From an uncultured Pseudomonadales bacterium (GTDB lineage: Bacteria; Pseudomonadota; Gammaproteobacteria; Pseudomonadales; Cellvibrionaceae): DNA of 10,606 bases. Within the stretch, counting starts at the first letter, position 1, and each line of letters starts with the position of its first letter. The position numbers were made by a program, and so were the translations under genes. The notes under the pieces are model-generated. The model saw nothing but the letters and a program-made list of their open reading frames with translations. It made no database searches and was not told the DNA's origin. The DNA lies in contig CALIUX010000252.1 of NCBI GenBank assembly GCA_938048505.1, forward strand, positions 1-10,606, read 5' to 3'. Below are positions 1-9,182 of this stretch, piece by piece.

Positions 1-758
1 TTTTCCTGTATTGCTCTGAGCAGTTTAACTTGCATATCCAGTGGTAGGTCAGCGACTTCATCTAAAAACAGTGTGCCACCATTGGCGGCTTTAAATAAGC
101 CATCTTTATCTTGATGAGCGCCGGTAAATGCGCCTTTTTTATGGCCAAAAAATTCACTTTCCATTAGTTCTCGAGGAATAGCACCGCAGTTTACGGCTAA
201 AAAGGGTGCGTTCGCTCGAGGCCCTTGTCCGTGAATAGCGCGCGCGACTAATTCTTTTCCGCTACCTGATTCCCCGCTAATGTAAACAGGCGCTAATGAG
301 CGAGATAGTTTGGTAATGCTTTTTTCCAGTTGTTGAATAATAGGTGATTCACCAATGAGCTGGGTTGGAGCATTGTGTTGGGTAGGGAGTTGGCTTGAGG
401 CAATTGCCCCCGTAATGAGTGTTCGCAGATGACTTAAATCAACGGGCTTAGATAAAAAATCAAATGCTCCGGCTTTTAATGATTCAATTGCCGTATCCAT
501 ATTGCCATGTGCTGTAATCACTGCAACAGGTGTTTGTGGGCAGGCTTTTTGGATGAATTGTACAATTTCTAAACCTTCTCCATCAGGAAGCCGCATATCC
601 GTCAAGCAAATGTTAAACGGTTTTCGTTCGAGCAGTAATTTTGCCGATTTAACATCGTGTGCAATAGAGCACTTAATATCCATTCTACTGAGTGTCATAT
701 CCAGTAGTTCACAAATATCGGGTTCATCATCAATAATTAAAGCACTGAGTTGACTCAT
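1..758 (-). CDS. pilR: PilR, NtrC-family sigma-54-dependent response regulator (partial, C-terminus beyond left edge)
   Basis: Cytoplasmic transcription activator that, once phosphorylated by PilS, drives sigma-54 transcription of type IV pilin genes. The 252 residues present hold a receiver domain at about 5-118, with acidic residues D10-D11, the phospho-acceptor D54 in the LTDMRLPDG motif, T82 and K104. The start of the AAA+ sigma-54 domain follows: GESPIIQQ from 136, Walker A GESGSGKE at 162-169, the sigma-54 contact loop GAFTGA at 209-214, and Walker [10 protein letters not shown] at 227-235. The stretch from [12 protein letters not shown] to FLDEVADLP reads almost as in Pseudomonas PilR, which, together with the upstream PilS, favours PilR over other NtrC-type regulators. 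The rest of the AAA+ domain and the DNA-binding domain lie outside the window. The start is the ATG at 758. Only a weak AAGG lies about 12 nt upstream, and no better in-frame start precedes the receiver fold. Confidence 0.93.
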   Translation of the reverse strand, partial: MSQLSALIIDDEPDICELLDMTLSRMDIKCSIAHDVKSAKLLLERKPFNICLTDMRLPDGEGLEIVQFIQKACPQTPVAVITAHGNMDTAIESLKAGAFDFLSKPVDLSHLRTLITGAIASSQLPTQHNAPTQLIGESPIIQQLEKSITKLSRSLAPVYISGESGSGKELVARAIHGQGPRANAPFLAVNCGAIPRELMESEFFGHKKGAFTGAHQDKDGLFKAANGGTLFLDEVADLPLDMQVKLLRAIQE

Positions 759-847
759 AAATAGTATTAGCCTTGTTGAATAAGGTGGTCGCTAAAAAAT
801 TTATTGTTACGTGTGATGTAAAAAGATCATGTGCGGCAGACGTATAG

Positions 848-2557
848 TTAATTCATTCTCTGAAAGTGGCTAAAATCAATACGAAAGCATGTCACGCCGC
901 CTGGTAATCGATCGGGTTCGGGCTTGTAAAATAGATGGGCTTGATTCATCTCGCAAAGCTCTTGGCATATATACAAACCTAGGCCTGTGCCTTTTGCATC
1001 GGTGGTGAAAAAAGGGTTGAAAATTTCATCCACTTGATCGGGTGGAATGCCATGCCCTTTATCGATGATCTCAATAAAGCATGTATCGTTATTATTGTTT
1101 TCATCCGCGAATAAAAAAACGGTGTTTTCACCCGTTTTTTCTGCATTGTAGCGTGCGCCATTATCGCAGAGGTTGGTTAAGATTTGCGAAAGTTGAGCGG
1201 GGTCTGCTCGAATACATAAGTTAGGCTTGAGTATATGTAATTGCAGCGTTGCTTGAGAGCCTTGCTCGTAAATGACTTTAAACTCATCTAGCCATTCAGA
1301 TAAATTGATACTAACGGCTTGCACGACTTTTCGCCGTGAAATAGATAGCGTATTTTCAATAATATGATTTACCCGTTGAGTGTGTTGCAAAATAATGTCA
1401 ACCAAGCGTATATCTTCTGCCGCGATATGTTGCGATTCTTGTAGTAGCTGAGAGGCATGGCTAATTGCCCCTAAAGGGTTGCGTATTTCATGTGCGATGC
1501 TCGCTGTTAGGCGACCTAGTGATGCTAATTTGAGGTGCTGAGCTTGCTGTGTCAGCGCGCGATTATCTTCAATATATAAGGCAATGCGGTCAGTATGGCC
1601 TAGAGGGATAATGGCTGGGCTAATCCGTACTTGCTGCCCTGATTCTAGCGTATAGTTTTGGGTGTTTTTATGTATGGGGGTTTCTTGCCACATGTCTGGG
1701 CTGAGTTTGAGTGCTTTGATTTCGTTTAGGTGTGTTGGGCGGGTAATGGTATTTCTTGGCAGGTCGAGTAGCTGTAGGGCTGAATCATTAATGAGCTCTA
1801 TATTGCCAGCTTGATCAACCACAATAACGCCTGTACGCATGCGGGTGATAATGGCTTGCGCTAGTTTTTGTAATTGTTCTGCATAAGCGCTTTGTGCGGC
1901 TGCGGCTAAGTCACTCGTGCGAATCTTTTCGGTCAATAATTGGAAGATAAACGTTGTGGCAAAGAGCACTGCGCCAAGTATGCCTGCCGAAAACAAATCT
2001 TTATCTGTTGACTGTTGCGAGAGTGTGCCATAAATGCTGTCGCCAATAATGACCACCGTCGAGAGTGCAGCATAGATATAGCCTAATCGACCTTGAATAA
2101 AGATCGAGGCAATGGCCGTATAAATAATGAGCAGATAACCCAGTCCGCTTGATAGCCCACCGCTGGCATGCAGTAAAATGAGCATTGCAGAGATATCAAA
2201 AAGAAGTGAACCGACTAACCGATGCTGAGAGTAGCGCAGTTTATCTGGTGGCCAAATGAGTGTTGTGAGTACACAAACACTGATATAGCTGACTGTTGTC
2301 CAAACAAAGGTGGTATGGGATTCTGATCCCAATACGGAATGCAGGTTACTGGTTAGTTGGAGAGCGAGTAAAAAAAGACCAATGACAACACGGAGTATTT
2401 GGTAAACCGTGAGTAAGCGCATGTCATGAAGAGGACGAATACTATTATTGAGTGGTTGTCGAGAGTCTGAGGTCGAGCTAAATTCTACGTTATACATGCG
2501 TTTTTTGCGTTGTTGGATAAATTCCACCAAAATAGCGTACTTTTGCTTTCGGTTCAC
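848..2557 (-). CDS. pilS: PilS, membrane sensor histidine kinase of the PilS-PilR type IV pilus system
   Basis: Inner-membrane kinase that phosphorylates PilR to control pilin expression. As 569 residues it shows about six hydrophobic segments (roughly 46-67, 82-102, 113-131, 136-156, 158-178, 189-209), the PilS topology. A PAS-like domain follows at about 232-335 (VIVVDQAGNIELIND). The H-box has H356 in SIAHEIRNPLG. The ATPase has an N-box (NLCDNGARYN, 462-471), G1 (DKGHG, 499-503), an FFTT F-box (516-519) and G2 (GTGLGL, 523-528), so it appears catalytically complete. pilR lies 89 bp downstream on the same strand. The start used is a GTG at 2557 without a clear ribosome site. An ATG at 2497 (residue 21) is a real alternative that removes a basic extension before the first membrane segment. 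Identity rests on membrane topology plus the adjacent PilR. Confidence 0.93.
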   Translation of the reverse strand: MNRKQKYAILVEFIQQRKKRMYNVEFSSTSDSRQPLNNSIRPLHDMRLLTVYQILRVVIGLFLLALQLTSNLHSVLGSESHTTFVWTTVSYISVCVLTTLIWPPDKLRYSQHRLVGSLLFDISAMLILLHASGGLSSGLGYLLIIYTAIASIFIQGRLGYIYAALSTVVIIGDSIYGTLSQQSTDKDLFSAGILGAVLFATTFIFQLLTEKIRTSDLAAAAQSAYAEQLQKLAQAIITRMRTGVIVVDQAGNIELINDSALQLLDLPRNTITRPTHLNEIKALKLSPDMWQETPIHKNTQNYTLESGQQVRISPAIIPLGHTDRIALYIEDNRALTQQAQHLKLASLGRLTASIAHEIRNPLGAISHASQLLQESQHIAAEDIRLVDIILQHTQRVNHIIENTLSISRRKVVQAVSINLSEWLDEFKVIYEQGSQATLQLHILKPNLCIRADPAQLSQILTNLCDNGARYNAEKTGENTVFLFADENNNNDTCFIEIIDKGHGIPPDQVDEIFNPFFTTDAKGTGLGLYICQELCEMNQAHLFYKPEPDRLPGGVTCFRIDFSHFQRMN

Positions 2558-2661
2558 AGTTTTGTGTCTTACACGCTTTCAGTCGTAGACACCCAAACAC
2601 AGTGTAGCCAATAAATATAATGCCCTGACTGATTCAGTGCATACTCGAGGTTTAGTTAGTG
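2558..2661. promoter_or_regulatory. Divergent intergenic region between pilS and nadE
   Basis: This 104-bp spacer separates the leftward pilS gene from the rightward nadE gene and must carry the 5' signals of both, unless pilS starts further in. On the plus strand a perfect TATAAT is visible at 2616-2621. No convincing promoter could be read for the pilS direction. Confidence 0.5.
2593..2621 (+). promoter_or_regulatory. Candidate sigma-70 promoter of nadE
   Basis: A perfect -10 hexamer TATAAT sits at 2616-2621, predicting a transcript start near 2628 and a leader of about 34 nt before the nadE ATG. The -35 position at 17-bp spacing (2593-2598, ccaaac) matches the consensus poorly, so this is a -10-led guess in an A+T-rich patch. 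Confidence 0.45.
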
Positions 2662-4299
2662 ATGTCAACTCTTGTGACGGCTTTAGCCCAGATCAATCCA
2701 TTGGTGGGCGATATCCCAGGTAATACACGTCGTATTATGCAAGCGGCCGAGCGCGCGGGCGCAGAGCATGGGGCGCAGTTAATCGTTTTTCCTGAACTTA
2801 CCCTGACGGGTTACCCGCCAGAAGATTTGTTGTTGAGGCCAAGCCTAGCGACGCGCATTGACCGAGCGCTAGATGATTTATGTGATTTTACTCGTCGTGT
2901 GCCGAATCAAGCGTTGGTGATTGGCTACCCTAAGCGCGATAAGGATGGTTTACGTAATGTTGCTGGCATTATTGCCGAAGGCCAAATCATTGCTGAATAT
3001 GCTAAACAGCACCTGCCCAACTATCAGGTTTTTGATGAAAAGCGCTACTTTACTGAGGGTGACCGGCTTGTTTGTGCGACCTTTATGGGTGTTAAGTTAG
3101 CACTCACTGTCTGTGAAGACATTTGGCATGCAGGCCCAGCTGAGCAGGCTAAAGCAGCGGGCGCTGATATTATTCTTAACCTGAATGCATCGCCTTTTCA
3201 TGCTAATAAGCAGAGTGAGCGTGAGGCATTGCTTTCGCAGCGTGCAAAAGAGGCGGGCATGCCCATTGTTTACGTGAACCAGGTTGGTGGGCAAGATGAG
3301 CTAGTCTTTGATGGCGGGTCGATGGTGGTGAGTGCGCAAGGTGAGCTTTTGCATCGCGCGCCGATGTTTGAAGATTCACTCACGGCAGTTTCGGGCTTGC
3401 TCCAGTCAGGTAACTTTACGTTTTCGCCATCAACCTTTGCCGAAAACCCAAGCCGCCTCCCCAGTGTTTACAGTGCTTTAGTATTGGGTGTGCGGGATTA
3501 TGTCAATAAAAATGGTTTTAAAGGTATCGTGCTGGGCTTGTCAGGCGGCATCGATTCGGCGTTAACGCTTGCCGTTGCGGTGGATGCATTAGGTGCAGAG
3601 CGTGTTGAAGCGGTGATGATGCCATTTAAGTACACCTCGGAGCTCAGTCAAAATGATGCGGCTGATCAAGCGCATCGTATGGGCGTGACTTATCGCTCGA
3701 TTGGTATCGAAAATATCTTCAATGCATTTAGTCAGGCTCTCGCGTCCGAGTTTGAAGGACTGGCGGCAGATACCACCGAGGAAAATCTACAAGCACGCAG
3801 TCGTGGTGTACTGCTGATGGCTATATCGAATAAAAAAGGTGCGCTTGTACTGACTACAGGCAATAAGAGTGAGATGGCTGTAGGGTATGCGACGCTCTAT
3901 GGTGACATGGCGGGTGGTTTTGATGTGCTAAAAGATGTGCCAAAAGTGCTGGTATTTGAACTGTCAAAGTACCGGAATACGCTTAAGCCGGTTATCCCAG
4001 AATCGGTTATCACACGCCCGCCTTCTGCCGAGCTTGCGCCTGATCAAGTCGATGAAGATTCTTTACCACCATACGAAGTGCTTGACGAAATTCTGCGCCT
4101 TTATATCGAAGAGGATCACAGTGCAGAGGCAATTATTGCTGCCGGCTTTAAACAAGATGAAGTCAAGCGTGTATTGCGACTCGTTGACGTTAACGAGTAT
4201 AAACGAAGGCAAGCCGCCATAGGCCCGCGTATCAGCCAGCGAGGTTTTGGGCGTGATAGGCGCTACCCCATTACCAATGGTTGGCAGTTGGGCGATTAA
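2662..4299 (+). CDS. nadE: NadE, glutamine-dependent NAD+ synthetase
   Basis: Cytoplasmic enzyme for the last step of NAD+ synthesis: ATP-dependent amidation of deamido-NAD+, with ammonia released from glutamine. At 545 residues it has the usual length of the two-domain bacterial form. The N-terminal nitrilase-type glutaminase domain (about 3-250) shows the Glu-Lys-Cys triad: E45 in FPELTLTGYPPED, K115 in AEYAKQHLPNY, and C151 in TVCEDIWH. The C-terminal synthetase domain (about 270-540) has the PP-loop LSGGIDS at 293-299 and the TTGNKSE motif at 398-404. The start chosen is the ATG at 2662. A GTG directly before it, in frame at 2659, is equally readable and is better spaced (8 nt rather than 11) from GAGG at 2647-2650, so one extra residue is possible. 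It is divergent from pilS and has no obvious operon partner. A small hairpin overlaps its stop codon. Confidence 0.97.
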   Translation: MSTLVTALAQINPLVGDIPGNTRRIMQAAERAGAEHGAQLIVFPELTLTGYPPEDLLLRPSLATRIDRALDDLCDFTRRVPNQALVIGYPKRDKDGLRNVAGIIAEGQIIAEYAKQHLPNYQVFDEKRYFTEGDRLVCATFMGVKLALTVCEDIWHAGPAEQAKAAGADIILNLNASPFHANKQSEREALLSQRAKEAGMPIVYVNQVGGQDELVFDGGSMVVSAQGELLHRAPMFEDSLTAVSGLLQSGNFTFSPSTFAENPSRLPSVYSALVLGVRDYVNKNGFKGIVLGLSGGIDSALTLAVAVDALGAERVEAVMMPFKYTSELSQNDAADQAHRMGVTYRSIGIENIFNAFSQALASEFEGLAADTTEENLQARSRGVLLMAISNKKGALVLTTGNKSEMAVGYATLYGDMAGGFDVLKDVPKVLVFELSKYRNTLKPVIPESVITRPPSAELAPDQVDEDSLPPYEVLDEILRLYIEEDHSAEAIIAAGFKQDEVKRVLRLVDVNEYKRRQAAIGPRISQRGFGRDRRYPITNGWQLGD

Positions 4300-4306
4300 A
4301 TCGCCC
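4290..4306 (+). terminator. Short hairpin overlapping the nadE stop codon
   Basis: GGGCGA and TCGCCC form a perfect 6-bp stem around the loop TTAAA, which contains the TAA stop. The downstream sequence has no immediate run of T (the first is TTTT from about 4320), so it is at best a weak intrinsic terminator or an mRNA-end stabilising hairpin. Confidence 0.35.
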
Positions 4307-4390
4307 TAAATTCTGCCTGTTTTGCTTCAAAATGGTTCAAAGGTCGCTCTTGGTGCGCTTTTGTGTTCGCTATCAAGCCCCACCATATAC

Positions 4391-4399
4391 TGCTATAAT
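4391..4399 (+). promoter_or_regulatory. Extended -10 promoter upstream of icd
   Basis: TGCTATAAT gives a perfect extended -10 element (TG-N-TATAAT), with TATAAT at 4394-4399 and transcription predicted from about 4406. No good -35 is present at 16-18 bp, which extended -10 promoters can do without. The resulting leader to the icd ATG would be about 130 nt long. Confidence 0.6.
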
Positions 4400-4435
4400 C
4401 GCGCCGCTTTTTTATGCTCATTTAGGGGCAGGCAC

Positions 4436-4461
4436 ACCTTTCAAATGTATAAAGTAAAGGT
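4436..4461 (+). repeat. Inverted repeat in the icd leader
   Basis: ACCTTT (4436-4441) and AAAGGT (4456-4461) are perfect 6-bp inverted copies with 14 nt between them, lying downstream of the predicted icd transcript start. It could be an operator half-site pair or a leader hairpin. The match is short enough to be chance. Confidence 0.25.
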
Positions 4462-4526
4462 TGTTGTATTGGCCCCCACCATTGCTGATCTTTGAGATGC
4501 ATTCATTTTTGATACCCATTAAATAG

Positions 4527-6761
<2,235 letters not shown>

Positions 6762-6790
6762 GCTTTTATTAAATTTCTTTATAAAAATAG

Positions 6791-6810
6791 AGCGTACTTT
6801 GTACGCTTTT
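6791..6810 (+). terminator. First hairpin of the icd tandem terminator
   Basis: AGCGTAC and GTACGCT form a perfect 7-bp stem with a TTT loop 29 bp after the icd stop. Only four T residues follow, so it is weak alone and works with the second hairpin just beyond. Confidence 0.65.
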
Positions 6811-6842
6811 AAAAAAAGCCGAGATATTCTCGGCTTTTTTTT
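6811..6842 (+). terminator. Strong rho-independent terminator after icd
   Basis: GCCGAGA (6818-6824) and TCTCGGC (6828-6834) form a G+C-rich 7-bp stem with a TAT loop, followed by eight T residues (6835-6842) and preceded by seven A residues. The A-tract lets it also work for leftward transcription. It closes the core-gene part of the window. Confidence 0.92.
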
Positions 6843-7272
6843 GCCCGTAAAAAATAGATTTCTGCCTGATATTTTAATTGTACGACTCTTTTGATATAGC
6901 CTTTCGTTATTTTAACGAGCTTTACATTCGAATTGATTGGGTTGGAGATATTTATAGTATATTCACTTTGATTTGTGTGATGCGTTTCATGTAATGCGTG
7001 AAAATGTATAAGTAAAGTTGCGTTATTTCTCATCATTACATTAATGCTTTCCTTTTTTTTATATTATGTGTCGCTTTTTTCTTTAATTCGTCATTTTTAA
7101 AATCCATATCTCTTCTATTTTAAGTTTTATTTTCATTATATTTTTATTTTTATAATCATTTATTATTTTAGAAGCCTGCAAGGAATCTGGTTTTTAGACT
7201 AATTCAAGAATACTGCTACATTTTTTAACTTAAATACAAAAGTACTATATTGGTTAATGTTTAAGGTGAAGA
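6843..7272. other. A+T-rich gene-free stretch upstream of the P460-like lipoprotein gene
   Basis: These 430 bp hold no reading frame I would call a gene; open stretches lack ribosome sites and recognisable protein sequence. The composition is markedly more A+T-rich than the genes to the left, with many T-runs between 7040 and 7180. A small perfect hairpin TCGTTA-TTT-TAACGA lies at 6904-6918. Close to the following gene, TATATT at 7246-7251 could be a -10 box, but no matching -35 is seen. The region probably carries the promoter and operators of the redox genes downstream. Confidence 0.5.
7263..7271 (+). promoter_or_regulatory. Ribosome binding site fixing the start of the P460-like gene
   Basis: AAGGTGAAG lies immediately upstream of the ATG at 7273, with AAGG 6 nt from the start. 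It is the strongest ribosome site in this part of the window and supports the lipoprotein start. Confidence 0.7.
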
Positions 7273-7809
7273 ATGAAAAAGCTGCTCTCTATTTTTATGA
7301 TTTCTGTTGCTGTATCGGGTTGCTCTGGCAAGGATGAAATTGTTTCTCAGAATCAAGCTTTATTGAAGTGGGATATGAGTGAACAAGATGAATTAATGGC
7401 TTATGCAAAAATACAAATGAAATCATATCAAGAGGAAGGGTTTGTCGAAATTACAAATGGAGAAACTATATCGCTTGTTGGATCAGACCCTATTCGAGTA
7501 TGGGTTAGCAAAAATGTGGCCGAGAATTATAAAAATCTCAGGTCGGATTATACTTTTCCTATTGGTTCTACCGTTATTCGTGTTCTTTATGATGAAGAAA
7601 GTAATGTGAAAAAAATAACGGCTTCAATAAAAGCTGCACAAGATCAAAACCCTGATGCCAGTGATTGGGTGTTTGCTGTTGCAGATGATCGCGGTGTTAT
7701 CAGTATGAATGACAACGGAGAATGGCAATTTGGCCCGATAGCCTCATGCAACGTTTGCCATGTGACACGGCTGTCAACCGATGGTTTGTTTGGATTAATT
7801 GATAATTAA
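7273..7809 (+). CDS. Lipoprotein with C-terminal CxxCH haem site, cytochrome P460-like
   Basis: Predicted exported haem lipoprotein of 178 residues. The N-terminus is a classic lipoprotein signal: basic MKK, a hydrophobic core, and a VSGC lipobox with lipidated C17. A single c-type haem motif, CNVCH, lies at 159-163, only 15 residues from the end and followed by TDGLFG. A C-terminal CxxCH followed by a T-D-x-x-F pattern is the layout of cytochrome P460-type proteins. The middle also fits that family: RVWVSKN at 75-81, a PIGSTVIRVLYDE strand at 96-108, ITASIK at 115-120, and DWVFAVADDRG at 131-141. P460 enzymes of nitrifiers oxidise hydroxylamine, but most family members have no known role and I infer none of that chemistry here. 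C18, the residue after lipidation, is serine, so outer-membrane sorting by the +2 rule is expected. It precedes two CBM2-YceI genes by 253 bp, which suggests a shared redox function. A plain mono-haem cytochrome of another family remains possible. Confidence 0.75.
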   Translation: MKKLLSIFMISVAVSGCSGKDEIVSQNQALLKWDMSEQDELMAYAKIQMKSYQEEGFVEITNGETISLVGSDPIRVWVSKNVAENYKNLRSDYTFPIGSTVIRVLYDEESNVKKITASIKAAQDQNPDASDWVFAVADDRGVISMNDNGEWQFGPIASCNVCHVTRLSTDGLFGLIDN

Positions 7810-8062
7810 ATAAATTTTTAAATCATTTAAAGATATAAGAATAAATAATCTGAAACACTGTTGTTTATGATAATAATATTTATGAGCTCTATGTATCATA
7901 ATTTGATGTTACAAAAAAAATAAAATTAATCGGTGCTATACCTACATGACAAGTTTTTATATTGATGGTTTTATTTTTTAATAATACAGGCTGTTTTTTA
8001 TATCTTTTTAAAAAAACTCTTAAATTACTGTAAAAATCTAAAGTCTATTCTTGGAGAATGTA
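7810..8062. other. A+T-rich spacer before the CBM2-YceI genes
   Basis: This 253-bp spacer contains no gene and no clear intrinsic terminator after the lipoprotein gene. Poly-A/T runs are common and several TATA-like strings occur, none with a paired -35 I can defend. Whether the CBM2 genes have their own promoter here or are read through from upstream cannot be decided by eye. Confidence 0.4.
8053..8056 (+). promoter_or_regulatory. Ribosome binding site deciding the ATG start at 8063
   Basis: GGAG ends 6 nt before the ATG at 8063. The longer frame would begin at a TTG (8051) that overlaps this site, so the ATG is preferred. Confidence 0.7.
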
Positions 8063-9154
8063 ATGGGTAAGCGACTACTTAAAAGTGGCATATTAACGTT
8101 GATAGCTAGCACTATGCTGACCCAGTATGTGCACGGTGCGCAGTGTGAATATAACGTTATTAATGACTGGGGGAGTGGGTTTCAAGCGGAAATTCGCATT
8201 GTTAACAATGATACAACACCTATTAATGGTTGGGCTGTTGAATGGCTTTATGGTGATGGCTCTGAAATATCAGGTCAATGGAATGCGACATTTTCTGGTG
8301 AGAATCCCTACAGTGCAACGGCATTAAGCTGGAATGCTGTTGTTGAGCCCGGTGAGTTTGTCGCATTTGGTTTTACAGGTGTTAATGGCTCCGATACCGC
8401 TTCTATTCCAACGGTAACTGGTGAAGTATGCGGCGCAATGTCTTCTAGCTCTTCAGTTAGTTCTTCCTCAGTTAGCTCTATTGAAAGCTCTTCTAGCATT
8501 GTGCCTAGTTCAAGTAGTATTGCGTCTTCCTCATCGAGTGCTGGTTCGAGTGTTGTTAGCTCTTCCGTCGCAAGCTCTTCCGTCGCAAGCTCTTCTATTG
8601 GTGGATCTTCTAGTTCGGTGGCAGCAGGTAATGCTCTTTGGCAGCTTGACAGCGGTTTGTCTCAACTGAATTTCTCGACCACAAAAAATATCCATGTGGT
8701 CGAAAATATGAGCTTTACGCAATTGTCTGGTGAGATTGACGATAATGGTAACGCAACGTTATCGATTGCATTAGGCAGTATTCAGTCTGGTGTGGATATT
8801 CGAAATCAGCGTATGCAGAATATTTTATTTGAAACAGCTTCCTTCCCAATTGCTTCTATTGAATTATCAATTGATCTTGATGCAATTAATGCAATCTCTG
8901 TTGGTAGTACGACAACTATTGCTGTTAGTGCCGCGTTAGATTTGCATGGGGTCGAAGCGGATGTGAATGCTGATCTCATAGTTTCACGCTTATCTGCTTC
9001 ACGCATTATGGTTCAAAATGCTGCTCCCATTTTAATTATTGCGGATGATTTTAATTTGGATGGCGGGGTGGAGCAACTGCAAACGGTTGCCAATCTCAAC
9101 TCAATTGGAAAAGTTGTTCCTGTTGATTTCACCCTTTTTTATAACACGCTCTAA
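8063..9154 (+). CDS. Secreted CBM2 - polyserine linker - YceI-like protein
   Basis: Exported, polysaccharide-directed protein of 363 residues with a probable lipid or quinone-binding domain. A signal peptide covers about 1-26, with cleavage near VHGA/QCEY. A CBM2 follows at about 28-123: C28 and C123 are placed for the family's disulfide, and W36, W73 and W90 match the three planar cellulose-binding tryptophans of CBM2a. Residues 127-186 form a serine-rich linker of the type common in Saccharophagus and Cellvibrio secreted enzymes. The remainder, from ALWQLD at 191, is a YceI-like domain with DIRNQRMQNILFE at 245-257, LHG at 294-296 and GGVEQLQTVANL at 334-345. YceI domains are lipocalin-like barrels; one from an S. 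degradans CBM2-linked protein was crystallised with ubiquinone-8, to my recollection. No catalytic glycosidase domain is present. The gene is 28 bp ahead of a longer paralogue and surely co-transcribed with it. Start chosen by the GGAG site. Confidence 0.93.
   Translation: MGKRLLKSGILTLIASTMLTQYVHGAQCEYNVINDWGSGFQAEIRIVNNDTTPINGWAVEWLYGDGSEISGQWNATFSGENPYSATALSWNAVVEPGEFVAFGFTGVNGSDTASIPTVTGEVCGAMSSSSSVSSSSVSSIESSSSIVPSSSSIASSSSSAGSSVVSSSVASSSVASSSIGGSSSSVAAGNALWQLDSGLSQLNFSTTKNIHVVENMSFTQLSGEIDDNGNATLSIALGSIQSGVDIRNQRMQNILFETASFPIASIELSIDLDAINAISVGSTTTIAVSAALDLHGVEADVNADLIVSRLSASRIMVQNAAPILIIADDFNLDGGVEQLQTVANLNSIGKVVPVDFTLFYNTL
8430..8622 (+). repeat. Polyserine linker coding region with a 15-bp tandem repeat
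   Basis: Low-complexity sequence encoding the serine-rich linker between CBM2 and YceI. Within it, AGCTCTTCCGTCGCA is repeated exactly at 8558-8572 and 8573-8587, followed by a partial third copy to 8595; each unit encodes SSSVA. The repeats look like replication-slippage products that set linker length. Confidence 0.8.
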
Positions 9155-9182
9155 ACCCATCGGAATGTAAAGAGTATTTATT

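Noticed and set aside
502..753. Plus-strand 83-codon open frame
   Set aside because: It lies wholly antisense to the pilR receiver domain, whose motifs are unmistakable, and has no recognisable protein sequence.
6904..6918. Small hairpin TCGTTA-TTT-TAACGA as a terminator or operator
   Set aside because: The 6-bp A+T-rich stem lacks a following T-run and could arise by chance in this composition.
6809..7036. Minus-strand 75-codon open frame in the gap after icd
   Set aside because: It runs into the icd terminator hairpin, has no ribosome site or family resemblance, and is low-complexity A+T-rich sequence.
7810..8062. Promoter candidates such as TTGATG at 7962 with a TAATAC-like -10
   Set aside because: Spacing is about 14 bp and the surrounding DNA is so A+T-rich that such matches are expected by chance.
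8430..8622. Repetitive serine-codon stretch as a CRISPR or mobile repeat
   Set aside because: The repeats are in frame, encode a linker, and show no unique spacers.
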